Shown: positions 49,498 to 58,075 of the stretch, piece after piece
How positions within the stretch are numbered: the stretch's first letter is position 1
How the letters are laid out: every line of letters begins with the position of its first letter
Assembly (NCBI RefSeq): GCF_001750145.1
Contig: NZ_CP015732.1
Span: 620,001-684,000 of the forward strand
Direction: 5' to 3'
DNA from: Arthrobacter sp. U41
GTDB lineage: Bacteria > Actinomycetota > Actinomycetes > Actinomycetales > Micrococcaceae
DNA length: 64,000 nucleotides
Notes under the pieces: model-generated
The model's database searches: none
What the model was told of the DNA's origin: nothing
What the model saw: the letters and a program-made list of their open reading frames with translations, nothing else
Position numbers and translations under genes: made by a program

Positions 49498-50664
49498 GCG
49501 GGGGCGCCTTCCGGGGTCAGGGTGGTGCGGGCTGCGGCGCCGGCCGGTCGGGGGGGCCGCTTCACTGGCCACTTCGCGCAGCCGGGCGGCGACGGATTCG
49601 GGGGTGGTGTCGTTGATGAAGGCGCCCATGGCCGCCTCGGAGCCGGCCAGGTACTTGAGCTTGTCCGCGGCGCGGCGGGGCGAGGTCAGCTGCAGGTGCA
49701 GATGGCCGGCCCGGCGCAGGGCCGGCTCCAGCGGCGCCTGGTGCCAGGCCGCGATGTAGGGCGTCGGCGTCGGGTACAGGGCGTCGAAGCGCTTCAGGAG
49801 TTCGGGGTAGAGCTCCGCCAGTTCGTCGCGTTCGTCCCCGGCCAGGGCCGCGAGGTCCGGGACCTGGCGGTGCGGGACGAGGTGGACTTCCAGCGGCCAG
49901 CGGGCTGCGAAGGGGACGTAGGCGCTGAAGTGTTCGCCTTCCAGCACCATGCGGCTGCCGTCGTTGCGTTCGGCCCGGAGCAGGGAGGACGTGAGCGTCG
50001 CCGCGCCGTCCGATGCGTCCAGGTATTCGCCGGCCGCTGCGGCGAGGACCGCGGCGCGGGGCGTGACGTAGGGGTAGGCGTAGATCTGCCCGTGCGGGTG
50101 GTGCAGGGTGACGCCGATGTCCGCGCCCCGGTTTTCGAACGGGAAGACCTGCTCGATGCCGGGCAGGGCGCTAAGGGCTTCCGTGCGGTGCGCCCAGGCA
50201 TCGATCACCGTGCGGGTGCGGCGCCAGCCCAGTTCGGCGAATGATCCGGTGTGCTGCGGGGTGAAGGCCACCACCTCGCAGCGGCCGACGGCGGGTGCGG
50301 TGGTCCCCCAGCCCGGCGCCGCGGGGACTTCGCGCGTGTCGGGGCCGAGGGAAGGGAAGCGGTTTTCGAAGACGGCGACGTCGTAGTCCGGGGCCGGGAT
50401 CTCGGTCTGGTTGCCCGGCGTCGTCGGGCAGATGGGGCACTGGTCCGCGGGCGGCAGGTGGGTCCGCGCCTGGCGGTGCGCGGCGACGGCGACCCATTCG
50501 CGGCTGAGCGCATCGAAGCGCAGCTGGCCGGGTTCGGGGCGGGCGGGCAGCTCGCGGTGGTCCACGAGGGATGCGGCGGTCCGGTCGGCGGAGCCGGCGT
50601 CGTCAAAGTAGAGGATCTCGCGGCCGTCAGCCAGCCGGGTCGTCGTGGTTCGCGTCATGGTCAT
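49498..50664 (-). CDS. galT: Galactose-1-phosphate uridylyltransferase (reads into galK)
   Basis: About 389 residues from ATG 50664 (ATG 50658 is possible). Zn site CPICP, VAVFENRFPSLG, and the active-site HPH in TLHHPHGQIYAYPYVTPRA, then VPFAARWPLEVHLVPHR and the end LKYLAGSEAAMGAFINDTTPE. It transfers UMP from UDP-glucose to galactose-1-phosphate. As given, the frame does not stop: after a C7 tract (G7 on plus, 49550-49556) it continues in frame into galK. With one C fewer it would end in TLTPEGAPA and a TGA at 49496-49494 that overlaps the galK ATG (ATGA). So a true fusion, a slippage site or a sequence error are all possible. Confidence 0.9.
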
Positions 50665-50823
50665 AGTTGTACACGAGAAAACATTTTCAAACAATAGAGA
50701 ACAAATTGAAGCAGGAAGTGTGTGCGTTTGGGGTGTGCGAAAGTTAGGATGTGCAGGAGGAAGCCTGCGCAGTCGCCGCCGTCCACTCCCCCGAGCCCTG
50801 TCCATTCCCCCTAAGGACGCAGA
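50665..50823. promoter_or_regulatory. Divergent galT / DeoR control region
   Basis: 159 bp with an AT-rich core at about 50678-50711 (AAAACATTTTCAAACAATAG, then GAACAAATTGAAG) in otherwise GC-rich DNA. The repeated CAAA/GAACAAA words there are the likely regulator and promoter site for both directions. AAGGA precedes the DeoR gene start; galT has no clear ribosome site. Confidence 0.5.
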
Positions 50824-51618
50824 ATGCTAGCCGCAGCCCGCCATTCGGCCATCATCGCCGAGGTCCAGCGCGAGCGGATCGTCCGCGTTGCCGATCTCGC
50901 CCGGATGCTGGGCGTGTCCCTCATGACCGTCCGGCGGGACATCGAGGCCCTGGATGCGGCCGGCGCCGTGGAGAAGATCCACGGCGGGGCCAAGCTGCCC
51001 GGCGGCGTGAGCACGCACGAGCCCGGCTTCGACCTGAAGGTGACACAGCTGCAGGACGAGAAGATGGCCATCGCGCACGAGGCGGCCGCCCAGGTCCGCG
51101 AGGGCATGGCGGTGGGGCTCAGCGCCGGCACCACCACGTGGGCCCTGGCCCAGCTGCTCTGCGCTGGACCCCGGATCACTGTGGTCACCAATTCGGTGCG
51201 TGTCGCCGACGTGTTCCACCAGAGTTCGTCCCCGTCCACGGTGATCCTGACCGGCGGCGAACGTACGCCCTCCGATGCCCTGGTGGGGCCGCTGGCAACC
51301 TCGGCCCTCAAACAGCTGCATCTGGATGTGCTGTTCCTGGGCGTCCACGGCGTGGATGCCGACGCCGGATTTACGACCCCCAACGTGCTGGAAGCCGAGA
51401 CGGACCGGGCCTTTGTCGCGGCGGCCCGCCGGGTGGTCGTGCTGGCCGACCACACCAAGTGGGGGACCTTTGGCATCAGCACCATAGCTGGCCTTGAGGA
51501 GGCGGACGAGCTGATCAGCGACGAGGGCCTGCCCGGCGAGGCCCGGCGCATCCTCAGCGAGCGGGTGGGGCGGCTTCGGCTGGCAGCCGGAAGAACCGTT
51601 TCAGGGGCCCGACCGTAG
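50824..51618 (+). CDS. DeoR/GlpR family transcriptional regulator
   Basis: 264 residues. The N-terminal helix-turn-helix RHSAIIAEVQRERIVRVADLARMLGVSLMTVRRDIEALDAAGAVEKIHGGAKL is the DeoR signature. The sugar-phosphate sensing C-domain has VGLSAGTTTWALAQLL, VVTNSVRVADV, ILTGGERTPSDALVGPLA and LADHTKWG. It is divergent from galT-galK and is their probable repressor, relieved by a phosphorylated sugar such as galactose-1-phosphate (inference). It ends 9 bp from the convergent FGGY kinase. Confidence 0.9.
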   Translation: MLAAARHSAIIAEVQRERIVRVADLARMLGVSLMTVRRDIEALDAAGAVEKIHGGAKLPGGVSTHEPGFDLKVTQLQDEKMAIAHEAAAQVREGMAVGLSAGTTTWALAQLLCAGPRITVVTNSVRVADVFHQSSSPSTVILTGGERTPSDALVGPLATSALKQLHLDVLFLGVHGVDADAGFTTPNVLEAETDRAFVAAARRVVVLADHTKWGTFGISTIAGLEEADELISDEGLPGEARRILSERVGRLRLAAGRTVSGARP

Positions 51619-51626
51619 TTCTTGTG

Positions 51627-53102
51627 TCACTGCGATGCTAGATCAACGAGCCGGTGTGTGACCGAAGCCGTGGACTCGTAAAGTTCCCGGTACAACCCGT
51701 AGAGAGTTTCGTACTTGGCCAACGTTTCCTCGCGCGGCCGAGTTTTTGAAACAATTGGATTCCAGTCTCCAATTGCAACCGGGCCCAGTGCGTCCGCGGC
51801 CAAATAGGCGGCACCGAAACTGGCCCCAATGGTCACAGAAGGTATCTGCTGTTCCAGACCAGTGACATCTGAGACGATCTGCGTCCACAGGCCACCCTGA
51901 GTGCCGCCGCCAACCGCAATCGTGCGATTCACGGCCCCACCCATATCTGTCAGAGCCTTGACATTGTGTCGGACTCCAAACGCCGTCGCCTCCAGTGTGG
52001 CCCGATACAAGTCGCCGCGACTGTGATCCAAACTGAGGCCCGCAACGAGCCCGCGGGCGTTGGGGTCTGCCACAGGTGTCCGCTCACCCGCAAAATACGG
52101 GAGCATGAGCAACCCATTCGCACCGGGGCCTGACTTATCTGCCTCTGAGAGTAGAGTCGCGAAGTCGGGGGAACCGACTATCTTCCGAAGCCAAGCTGTG
52201 ATGGCACCGGACGTTGCCATGCCGCCGGCCAGGTTGTAGGTACCGGGCACCACTCCGACTGTGCCCCACAATGACGACGATGTCGCTCTTGCCTGCAGCG
52301 TATTTATCAGAAACATGGTTGTGCCGTACATCAGCATCAAATCGCCTGGCCGCTGGGCGCCCACACTCACAGCTTCCGACCAGGCATCAATTGTTCCGCC
52401 GATAACCGGAACACCTTTTGGAATCCCTGTTCGGTCGGAAGCAGTCTCATTCACATAGCCGACGACGTCCCCTGGCCAGACGAGCCGGGGTAACTCGATG
52501 GATTGAATCAGAGGGTCGGCGTACGGCGAATACCATTCGTGAGCTGAAGTGTCATACATGGGAGTGCACTGGCTCGCCGAGTGGTGGTCAAGAAAGTACT
52601 CGCCCGTCAGCTGATAGGCCAGCCAGGAACTAGGCATGAAGAGCATGCGAGCTCTCGACGCGACGCCCGGCTCATGCTCGGCAAGCCACGCCAACTTAGG
52701 TCCGACAGCTTGGGTAGAGAGCGCTGATCCGCATCTATCCACGATCGATTGCTCGCCGAATCTTTTGTTAATGTAATCGATCTGCTCGAGTGCCCGAGTG
52801 TCGACTCCGTAGAGGATCGAGGGACGGAGGGCCTTGGCGTGCTCATCGGTAATGAGGAGGCAGGGGCCCATGCCACTAACCCCGACTCCTACTATGCGGA
52901 AGTTACCCGCCGCAGTCAGCTCACGCGAGATCTCAATGAATTCCTGCCACCAGATGGCAGCGTCCATTTCCACATGCCCCGGAAAGGGTCTCGACACTTC
53001 ATGATTTCGCACCGCAGTCGCATGGATTCTGCCGCCGAAGTCCACCAGAACGCCCTTGCTGCTGGACGTGCCGATATCGATGCCTAGAACGACTTCCTGC
53101 AT
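51627..53102 (-). CDS. FGGY family carbohydrate kinase
   Basis: 491 residues, starting VVLGIDIGTSSSKGVLVDFGG with the phosphate-1 motif. FPGHVEMDAAIWW, GVGVSGMGPCLLITDE, SSWLAYQLTGEYFLDHHSASQ, the catalytic Asp region PVIGGTIDAWSEAVSVG and the C-terminal IAVGGGTQGGLWTQIVSDVTG are FGGY features, closest to xylulokinase/gluconokinase-type members. The likely substrate is a ketose or polyol imported by the upstream transporter. Last gene of the eight-gene minus-strand operon; a hairpin at 53128 separates it from the dehydrogenase gene. Codon choice is less GC-rich than in the galactose cluster. Confidence 0.9.
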   Translation of the reverse strand: MQEVVLGIDIGTSSSKGVLVDFGGRIHATAVRNHEVSRPFPGHVEMDAAIWWQEFIEISRELTAAGNFRIVGVGVSGMGPCLLITDEHAKALRPSILYGVDTRALEQIDYINKRFGEQSIVDRCGSALSTQAVGPKLAWLAEHEPGVASRARMLFMPSSWLAYQLTGEYFLDHHSASQCTPMYDTSAHEWYSPYADPLIQSIELPRLVWPGDVVGYVNETASDRTGIPKGVPVIGGTIDAWSEAVSVGAQRPGDLMLMYGTTMFLINTLQARATSSSLWGTVGVVPGTYNLAGGMATSGAITAWLRKIVGSPDFATLLSEADKSGPGANGLLMLPYFAGERTPVADPNARGLVAGLSLDHSRGDLYRATLEATAFGVRHNVKALTDMGGAVNRTIAVGGGTQGGLWTQIVSDVTGLEQQIPSVTIGASFGAAYLAADALGPVAIGDWNPIVSKTRPREETLAKYETLYGLYRELYESTASVTHRLVDLASQ

Positions 53103-53127
53103 CAGTTCCCTACCGATTGAGGTCCGT

Positions 53128-53150
53128 GGCCCGCCCTTGAAGGGCGGGCC
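53128..53150. promoter_or_regulatory. Intercistronic hairpin
   Basis: GGCCCGCCCTT and AAGGGCGGGCC form an 11-bp perfect inverted repeat with one central base. It lies in the 111-bp gap between the epimerase-like and FGGY kinase genes, 26 bp before the kinase start. It could stop part of the transcription or protect the upstream mRNA end, lowering kinase expression. Confidence 0.6.
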
Positions 53151-53213
53151 GGTTATTGATCACGCCGATTGCGCAAATCCGACTGGCCATGCTCGAATAA
53201 CAAGCCGGCAGGG

Positions 53214-54098
53214 TTATCCCTCTATCGCGCGGCCCTCTGCGTCCAGGTGATCACGCCAGGACCGCTTGGCTTTCCAGCCGAGCATCCGTTCGGCCTTCGC
53301 GCATGAGATACCCGAGGAATCGACACGACCCAAGTCCCGCAGCTCGATCTTGTCACCGTAATACTTCTTGAGCACGGCGGCGAAGTCGCGCCCGCCGACG
53401 TTGTCGGGGTTGGCGATGTAGAAGACCTCGTGGCCGGGGATGTCCGACTCGACCGCGAGCACAATGGCATCCGCGAGATCCTCCGAATCAACGTAACTCC
53501 AGAGGTTTGGACTCAGATTTCCGGCATCGCGGACTTGGGCGCCCAGGTTCCGTTCATAGTTTCCAGGGTGCTGGACATGACTCGGCCGGATGGAAATGCA
53601 ACGAATATCGCTGCGGCGAACCGCGGCGTCGCATAGCTCTTCACCGAACAATTTTGAAAGGGCGTACGGGTCCTGCGGCCGTATCGGGTGGCTCTCGTCG
53701 ACGGGTGCATAGTCCGGAAGTACCGGGCGCTCGGGGAAGAAGAAGCCGGGGACGGTCTCGCTGGAGATGTTGACGAAGACTTTGACGCCCGCACGCACGG
53801 ATGCCTCAAGCATGTTGAAGGTGCCCATGATGTTGTTCTGGAAGACCACGTGCGGAGGATTGTGTGTAGGTTCGGGAATCGCGCCAGCATGGACCACCGC
53901 GTCGAAGCCACGAACGATTCCATAGGCCTGACCTGCATCCGTCAGGTCAGCCTGCTGGTAGTCGGGCTCACCCGGAAGGATCCGGTCAAAAGTATGGCGC
54001 CCAAGGTCCGAGCCGGTGACATGGTGTCCCGCGGAGATGAGGGCGCGCACCACAGCGGTGCCAACCTTGCCCCGGGAACCTGTTACGAGAACTTTCAT
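53214..54098 (-). CDS. NAD(P)-dependent epimerase/dehydratase-type oxidoreductase
   Basis: 294 residues of the extended SDR type. Cofactor motif MKVLVTGSRGKVGTAVVRAL (GxxGxxG-like), ADLTDAGQAYGIVRGFDAVVHAGAIPEP, NNIMGTFNMLEAS, FVNISSETVPG and the YxxxK motif in DPYALSKLFGEELC. SIRPSHVQHPGNYERNLG and the end LGWKAKRSWRDHL follow. It resembles uronate dehydrogenases and sugar-oxidising members rather than UDP-glucose 4-epimerase. In this operon it probably oxidises or epimerises the imported sugar or polyol; the exact reaction is open. Confidence 0.85.
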   Translation of the reverse strand: MKVLVTGSRGKVGTAVVRALISAGHHVTGSDLGRHTFDRILPGEPDYQQADLTDAGQAYGIVRGFDAVVHAGAIPEPTHNPPHVVFQNNIMGTFNMLEASVRAGVKVFVNISSETVPGFFFPERPVLPDYAPVDESHPIRPQDPYALSKLFGEELCDAAVRRSDIRCISIRPSHVQHPGNYERNLGAQVRDAGNLSPNLWSYVDSEDLADAIVLAVESDIPGHEVFYIANPDNVGGRDFAAVLKKYYGDKIELRDLGRVDSSGISCAKAERMLGWKAKRSWRDHLDAEGRAIEG

Positions 54099-54230
54099 CT
54101 TTGCTACTCCTTATTTGTTGTACCCCGGCGGCATGCGGCCGTTCAGCGGCCGCATGCCGGCCAGACGGGCCGCCGCGCCGTCACCTCGATGTGAGCCGCG
54201 GCAACCAGCTGTGAGGTGAAGCCCGTTGAT

Positions 54231-54857
54231 CTATGAGTGGGAGGGCACGCTGGCAGTGCGCCAGGCTTCCAAGAAACGCCACATCGCCGTCGCTCCCGGA
54301 TCCTGAAGTCCGATACTCCTTTCCTGAAGCCAAGCTGCGCGGCCCCGCCGTGAACGCAACGAACGCGTATCAACCACGGCTTTTTCGGCTGCCGCAATGG
54401 CAGAATCCAACCCGCTAGCTCCGTTGTGGCTAGCGCCGAGAGCGTCGGCCGCGGGCATGATGGCATCGACGATCGTCTTATCCCCCAACTGTGTCTTGCC
54501 GCGCTGGGCGATGTTGTCCCCAGCAGCGCGGACAAAGCGCGCCGCCGCGGCGATGTCCACGTCCTCAACGTCCTTCCAAACCTTGGACCCCGCCAGCAAT
54601 CCTCCAGCCACCAGCGCAGCCATGGTAGATGGATTGGCGTTGGCAAAGGCCTTTGCACAAGCGCGGGCGATCTCCGACGGGCTGGCGCTTTCCGACAGTT
54701 CCGCTAGAGCGTCGACGACCGCACCGGCGCCGAGAGTGATCGTGATACCGAGGTCGCCGTCCCCCAGCGCTTGGTCGAGGTCACGCAGCTCGTCCGCGTA
54801 TTTAACGACCTCTTTGAGGCTTCGCTGGATCTGTTCAATGAGTTGGGTCGAGTGCAA
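54231..54857 (-). CDS. Dihydroxyacetone kinase-like subunit DhaL
   Basis: 208 residues, the DAK2/DhaL length. ADELRDLDQALGDGDLGITI holds the Mg-binding aspartates (D28, D33, D35), followed by PSTMAALVAGGLLAG and LGDKTIVDAIMPAADAL; the end has DPGATAMWRFLEAW. The usual GDGDHG motif reads GDGDLG, so the conserved His is lost, and the usual GHxDPGA lead-in reads IGLQDPGA. It should bind ATP (ATP-type kinase) or ADP (PTS-type) and pass phosphate to the substrate held by DhaK, encoded 3 bp upstream. No PTS (DhaM) gene is present, so ATP use is more likely. Confidence 0.88.
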   Translation of the reverse strand: MHSTQLIEQIQRSLKEVVKYADELRDLDQALGDGDLGITITLGAGAVVDALAELSESASPSEIARACAKAFANANPSTMAALVAGGLLAGSKVWKDVEDVDIAAAARFVRAAGDNIAQRGKTQLGDKTIVDAIMPAADALGASHNGASGLDSAIAAAEKAVVDTRSLRSRRGRAAWLQERSIGLQDPGATAMWRFLEAWRTASVPSHS

Positions 54858-54860
54858 GGT

Positions 54861-55862
54861 TCAAACCTCCAAGAAGAAAGGTGAGGAGGCCGGTGCTTCA
54901 AGGAGCGCCAGCCGGTCGTCGTTGAGCTTGAGAAGCGAGATGGAGGCGCCGGCCATCTCCAGGCTGGTCGCGTATTCGCCGATGTAGTTCTTGCTGATCG
55001 AAACGCCCCGACCGGAGAGGATCTGATGCACACGGCGATACATAACGTAGAGCTCTTCCAAGGGCGTTGCGCCCATGCCGTTCACGAGTACTGCGACGCG
55101 GTCGCCCTCAGCTAGCTCGAGATCCTCGACAAGCGCTCCAACCAGTCGGTCAGTGATGGCGTCCGCGGACTCCAGCGGACCGCGGTGTATGCCGGGTTCG
55201 CCGTGAATCCCGATTCCGATTTCCATTTCTCCGTCAGGCAGGTCGAAGCTCAAGGAACCCGTTGTCGGAAGGATCGTGGGCGACAGCCCGATTCCCATAG
55301 TCGCGGTGTTGTCGACAATGTCCTCGGCCACTGCAGCCACCTTGTCCAGGCTGTCCCCCCGTTCGGCGGCCGCGCCGGCCGCCTTGTAGGCGAAGATCAA
55401 ACCAGCGACACCGCGGCGTTCGAGGCGGTTGTCCTTGGGCTGGCTGGCGACGTCGTCGCGGCCCACAACGGTCCGGGTCTCAATGTCTTCAAGCTCCGCC
55501 AGGTCGGCAGCGAGGTCGAAGTTGAAGACGTCGCCGCCGTAGTTCCCGTAGAGATAAAGCACGCCGGCGCCGCCACTCACGGCCATTGTTGCTTCGAAGA
55601 CCTGCTGTGAGCTGGGCGAGCTGAAGACATTGCCGATCGCCACTCCCGAACACAGTCCCTGCCCGACGTAACCCTTGAAGAGCGGGAGATGCCCGGAACC
55701 GCCACCGGTGACGATTCCTACCTTGCCGGCGACCGGTGCATCGGCGCGGACGAGGATTCGGGGGTCATCGCCGGGTGTCTTCAGCTTGTCGGGGTGTGCG
55801 AGCAGTATTCCGTCGATCATTTCGTTGACGAAATCCTCGGGCTTGTTAATAATTTTCTTCAC
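54861..55862 (-). CDS. Dihydroxyacetone kinase-like subunit DhaK
   Basis: 333 residues from GTG 55862. MKKIINKPEDFVNEMIDGIL, VTGGGSGHLPLFKGYVG (H58), LYLYGNYGGDVFNFDLA and the covalent substrate His H220 in EIGIGIHGEPGIHR are all present. ILVNGMGATPLEELYVMYRRV is typical. The enzyme binds a short keto-sugar as a hemiaminal on His. Homologous DhaK/DhaL pairs in actinobacterial polyol operons phosphorylate erythrulose instead of dihydroxyacetone, so with a sugar transporter in the same operon a tetrulose is a serious alternative. Confidence 0.9.
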   Translation of the reverse strand: MKKIINKPEDFVNEMIDGILLAHPDKLKTPGDDPRILVRADAPVAGKVGIVTGGGSGHLPLFKGYVGQGLCSGVAIGNVFSSPSSQQVFEATMAVSGGAGVLYLYGNYGGDVFNFDLAADLAELEDIETRTVVGRDDVASQPKDNRLERRGVAGLIFAYKAAGAAAERGDSLDKVAAVAEDIVDNTATMGIGLSPTILPTTGSLSFDLPDGEMEIGIGIHGEPGIHRGPLESADAITDRLVGALVEDLELAEGDRVAVLVNGMGATPLEELYVMYRRVHQILSGRGVSISKNYIGEYATSLEMAGASISLLKLNDDRLALLEAPASSPFFLEV

Positions 55863-55949
55863 GATTTTCTTTCTGTTGACGCTGGGGAACGTTTGTTTTG
55901 CCAGGGGCGTTTTCGCAGGCTCGTGCAGCTGCCCTGAGCCGGACCAGCT

Positions 55950-57023
55950 CTAGCTGGGCTGTACCGCGGGTTTTGTCAGACGCCGACGGCGGCGCCACCG
56001 GACGTGTTCGAAGGCCATGGCCGCGACGAGGATGAGGCCCTGCGCGATTGCGTACTGGTAGGACGAGAGCCTCAGCGCAGTGAAGCCGCTGGACACGATC
56101 TGGAGCGTGAGCGTTGCCAACACGACGCCCAGGACGGTGGCGAATCCGCCATTGGGATTCGTGCCACCCAGGACAGCGATGACGATAACGAGGAGAACGT
56201 AGGAAGCCCCGTAGTCGGCGGAGGCCGTGGGGTTGCGCGCGATGAAGAAAACGCCTGCGAAGCCGCTCAGCAGGCCCGTGATCACATACGTGCTCATGAG
56301 GGTCTTCCGGCTCGCGATGCCCGAATACCGGGCCGCGGTCGGGTTCGCACCCTGCAACTGAATTCTTAGACCGAGGGGCGTGCGATTGATGACGACGCCA
56401 ATGGCGATGGCAAGGAGGACAAACACGAAGAAGAGAGTCGGAATCCCACCGAGGGTGGATGCCCCGATTGCGCTCAGGACTGCCGGCGTCCCGTTAAGTG
56501 TCTTGCCACCAGTCCAGGCGACAGCGATCCCGTTGAAGACCTGCATTGTTCCCAGTGTCGCAAGAATCGGAGTTATGCCTACGACGGAGATAAGGAGACC
56601 GTTGACGAAACCCCCGGCGACGCCTACAGCGATGCCGGCGAGGACAATGAGCGGGAATGTTTGCTCGGCAAGGGCAGGATTGCCGGCGGCAACGGCCGTA
56701 TAGATCGTGGACATCGTGATGGCCGCGAGGTTGGCCATGGCAACCAGCGACAAGTCAATGCCCCCGGTCAGCATTGCCAGCATCATGGCAATCGCGATCA
56801 CCCCGATTTCGGGCGAGTTCAGGGCGATGTTGCGCAAGTTAGTTCCGCTGAGGAACACGGATGGCTTGAGCGCGGCGAAAATGACGAAAGCAACGACGAG
56901 CAAGACCAGCATCCGTTTGACGCCGCCTTGCAGGTTAACCTTTCCCTGAATGCGCGTCCAGGCAGAGTCGACAGACTCGTTCAGCCGGTTTAGCGGTCCG
57001 GCCTCGGAATTGACGGGTTTCAT
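55950..57023 (-). CDS. RbsC-type sugar ABC transporter permease
   Basis: 357 residues from ATG 57023, with AGGAGG upstream. About 10 membrane helices. Family motifs are GVIAIAMMLAMLTGGIDLSLVAMANLAA (TGGIDLS), GIAVGVAGGFVNGLLI, TLGTMQVFNGIA and IVIAVLGGTNPNGGFATVLGVVL. The start overlaps the stop of the upstream permease by 4 bp (ATGA). It probably forms a heterodimeric channel with that permease. Confidence 0.92.
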   Translation of the reverse strand: MKPVNSEAGPLNRLNESVDSAWTRIQGKVNLQGGVKRMLVLLVVAFVIFAALKPSVFLSGTNLRNIALNSPEIGVIAIAMMLAMLTGGIDLSLVAMANLAAITMSTIYTAVAAGNPALAEQTFPLIVLAGIAVGVAGGFVNGLLISVVGITPILATLGTMQVFNGIAVAWTGGKTLNGTPAVLSAIGASTLGGIPTLFFVFVLLAIAIGVVINRTPLGLRIQLQGANPTAARYSGIASRKTLMSTYVITGLLSGFAGVFFIARNPTASADYGASYVLLVIVIAVLGGTNPNGGFATVLGVVLATLTLQIVSSGFTALRLSSYQYAIAQGLILVAAMAFEHVRWRRRRRLTKPAVQPS

Positions 57024-58075
57024 GCTGCAACCTCCTGCTTCTGGGGAGCCTCTTCGAGGATGCTGGCAGGGGCGGCCCGGCGGGAGGCCACCGCCTGAAT
57101 GCCGACTCCGACAAGGAGGAGAACGCCGACAGCGGTCCGCTGCCAAGCGCTGGGGACGCCCGCAAGGATGAGGCTGTTGTAGATCACCTGGACCAGCAGG
57201 ACACCGAGAGTCGTTCCCAGAACAGAACCTCGGCCCCCGAAGATAGACGCTCCGCCTAAGACGACGGCCGCGATGATGTCGAGTTCGCTGCCTACGAGAA
57301 TCTGAGGGCTAGCGCTGCGTCCCATGATGACGTAGATCATCCCGCCCACGGCCGCCATGGTTCCGGCAATGACGTAGACGGACAGTTGAGTCCGGAAGAC
57401 ACGGATACCAGCCCGGCGTGCGGCCTCAGGATCCCCTCCGATGGCGTAGACGCTTCTTCCGAACATGGTGCTCCTCAGGACCCACGCGAGTCCCAGCGCC
57501 AGAAGCACGGCCGGGACCACCAGTACATGCAGGTAAGCGCTGCCGGTAGAGGTCTCGACTTCAAAGAGGTTCGTCGTGGAAATCTGCGCCATCGACTCCG
57601 GCAGGTCGGCGATATAGCGTGAGCCAACGTAGGTAAGCAGCACACCCTTGAATATTCCTTGGGTGCCGAGGGTAACGATCAGGGTGGGTAGTCTGAACTT
57701 GGCGATGAGGAAGCCGTTGACGGCGCCCAGTGATGCTCCGATCAGCAATGCCACAACGAAAGCTCCGACAAGCCCGAAGTCCGGCATTCCAGTCTCGAGC
57801 GCACGCACGGTGGTGTAGGCCGCGAAGACGGCGATGGCGGCAAACGACACGTCGATGCCGCCGGAGATGATCACAGTGAGGACACCGAGTGCAAAAATTA
57901 GGGGCACGATCGAGCTGCGAAGGATGCTGAAGGCTGTCGGAAGCGTGAAGAACACGGGATTTGCGACGGACATTGCCACGATGAGGGCCAGAAGAACGAC
58001 AGCGAGGATGCCTTCGTTATTGGGGCCACGGAGCGTTCGGAGCCGTGCCGAAGTATCCAACCTGCCGCCGCTCAT
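57020..58075 (-). CDS. RbsC-type sugar ABC transporter permease
   Basis: 351 residues. FALGVLTVIISGGIDVSFAAIAVFAAYT (SGGIDVS), LGAVNGFLIAKFRLPTLIVTLGTQGIFKGVLL, and IAAVVLGGASIFGGRGSVLGTTLGVLLVQVI are the RbsC/LsrC-type motifs. About 9-10 membrane helices. It overlaps the ATPase gene stop by 4 bp (ATGA) at its own start, so ATPase and both permeases are translationally coupled. Confidence 0.92.
   Translation of the reverse strand: MSGGRLDTSARLRTLRGPNNEGILAVVLLALIVAMSVANPVFFTLPTAFSILRSSIVPLIFALGVLTVIISGGIDVSFAAIAVFAAYTTVRALETGMPDFGLVGAFVVALLIGASLGAVNGFLIAKFRLPTLIVTLGTQGIFKGVLLTYVGSRYIADLPESMAQISTTNLFEVETSTGSAYLHVLVVPAVLLALGLAWVLRSTMFGRSVYAIGGDPEAARRAGIRVFRTQLSVYVIAGTMAAVGGMIYVIMGRSASPQILVGSELDIIAAVVLGGASIFGGRGSVLGTTLGVLLVQVIYNSLILAGVPSAWQRTAVGVLLLVGVGIQAVASRRAAPASILEEAPQKQEVAA

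Noticed and set aside
48322-50244. 640-codon plus-strand open frame opposite galT-galK
   Set aside because: Both opposite genes carry complete catalytic motifs; this frame has none.
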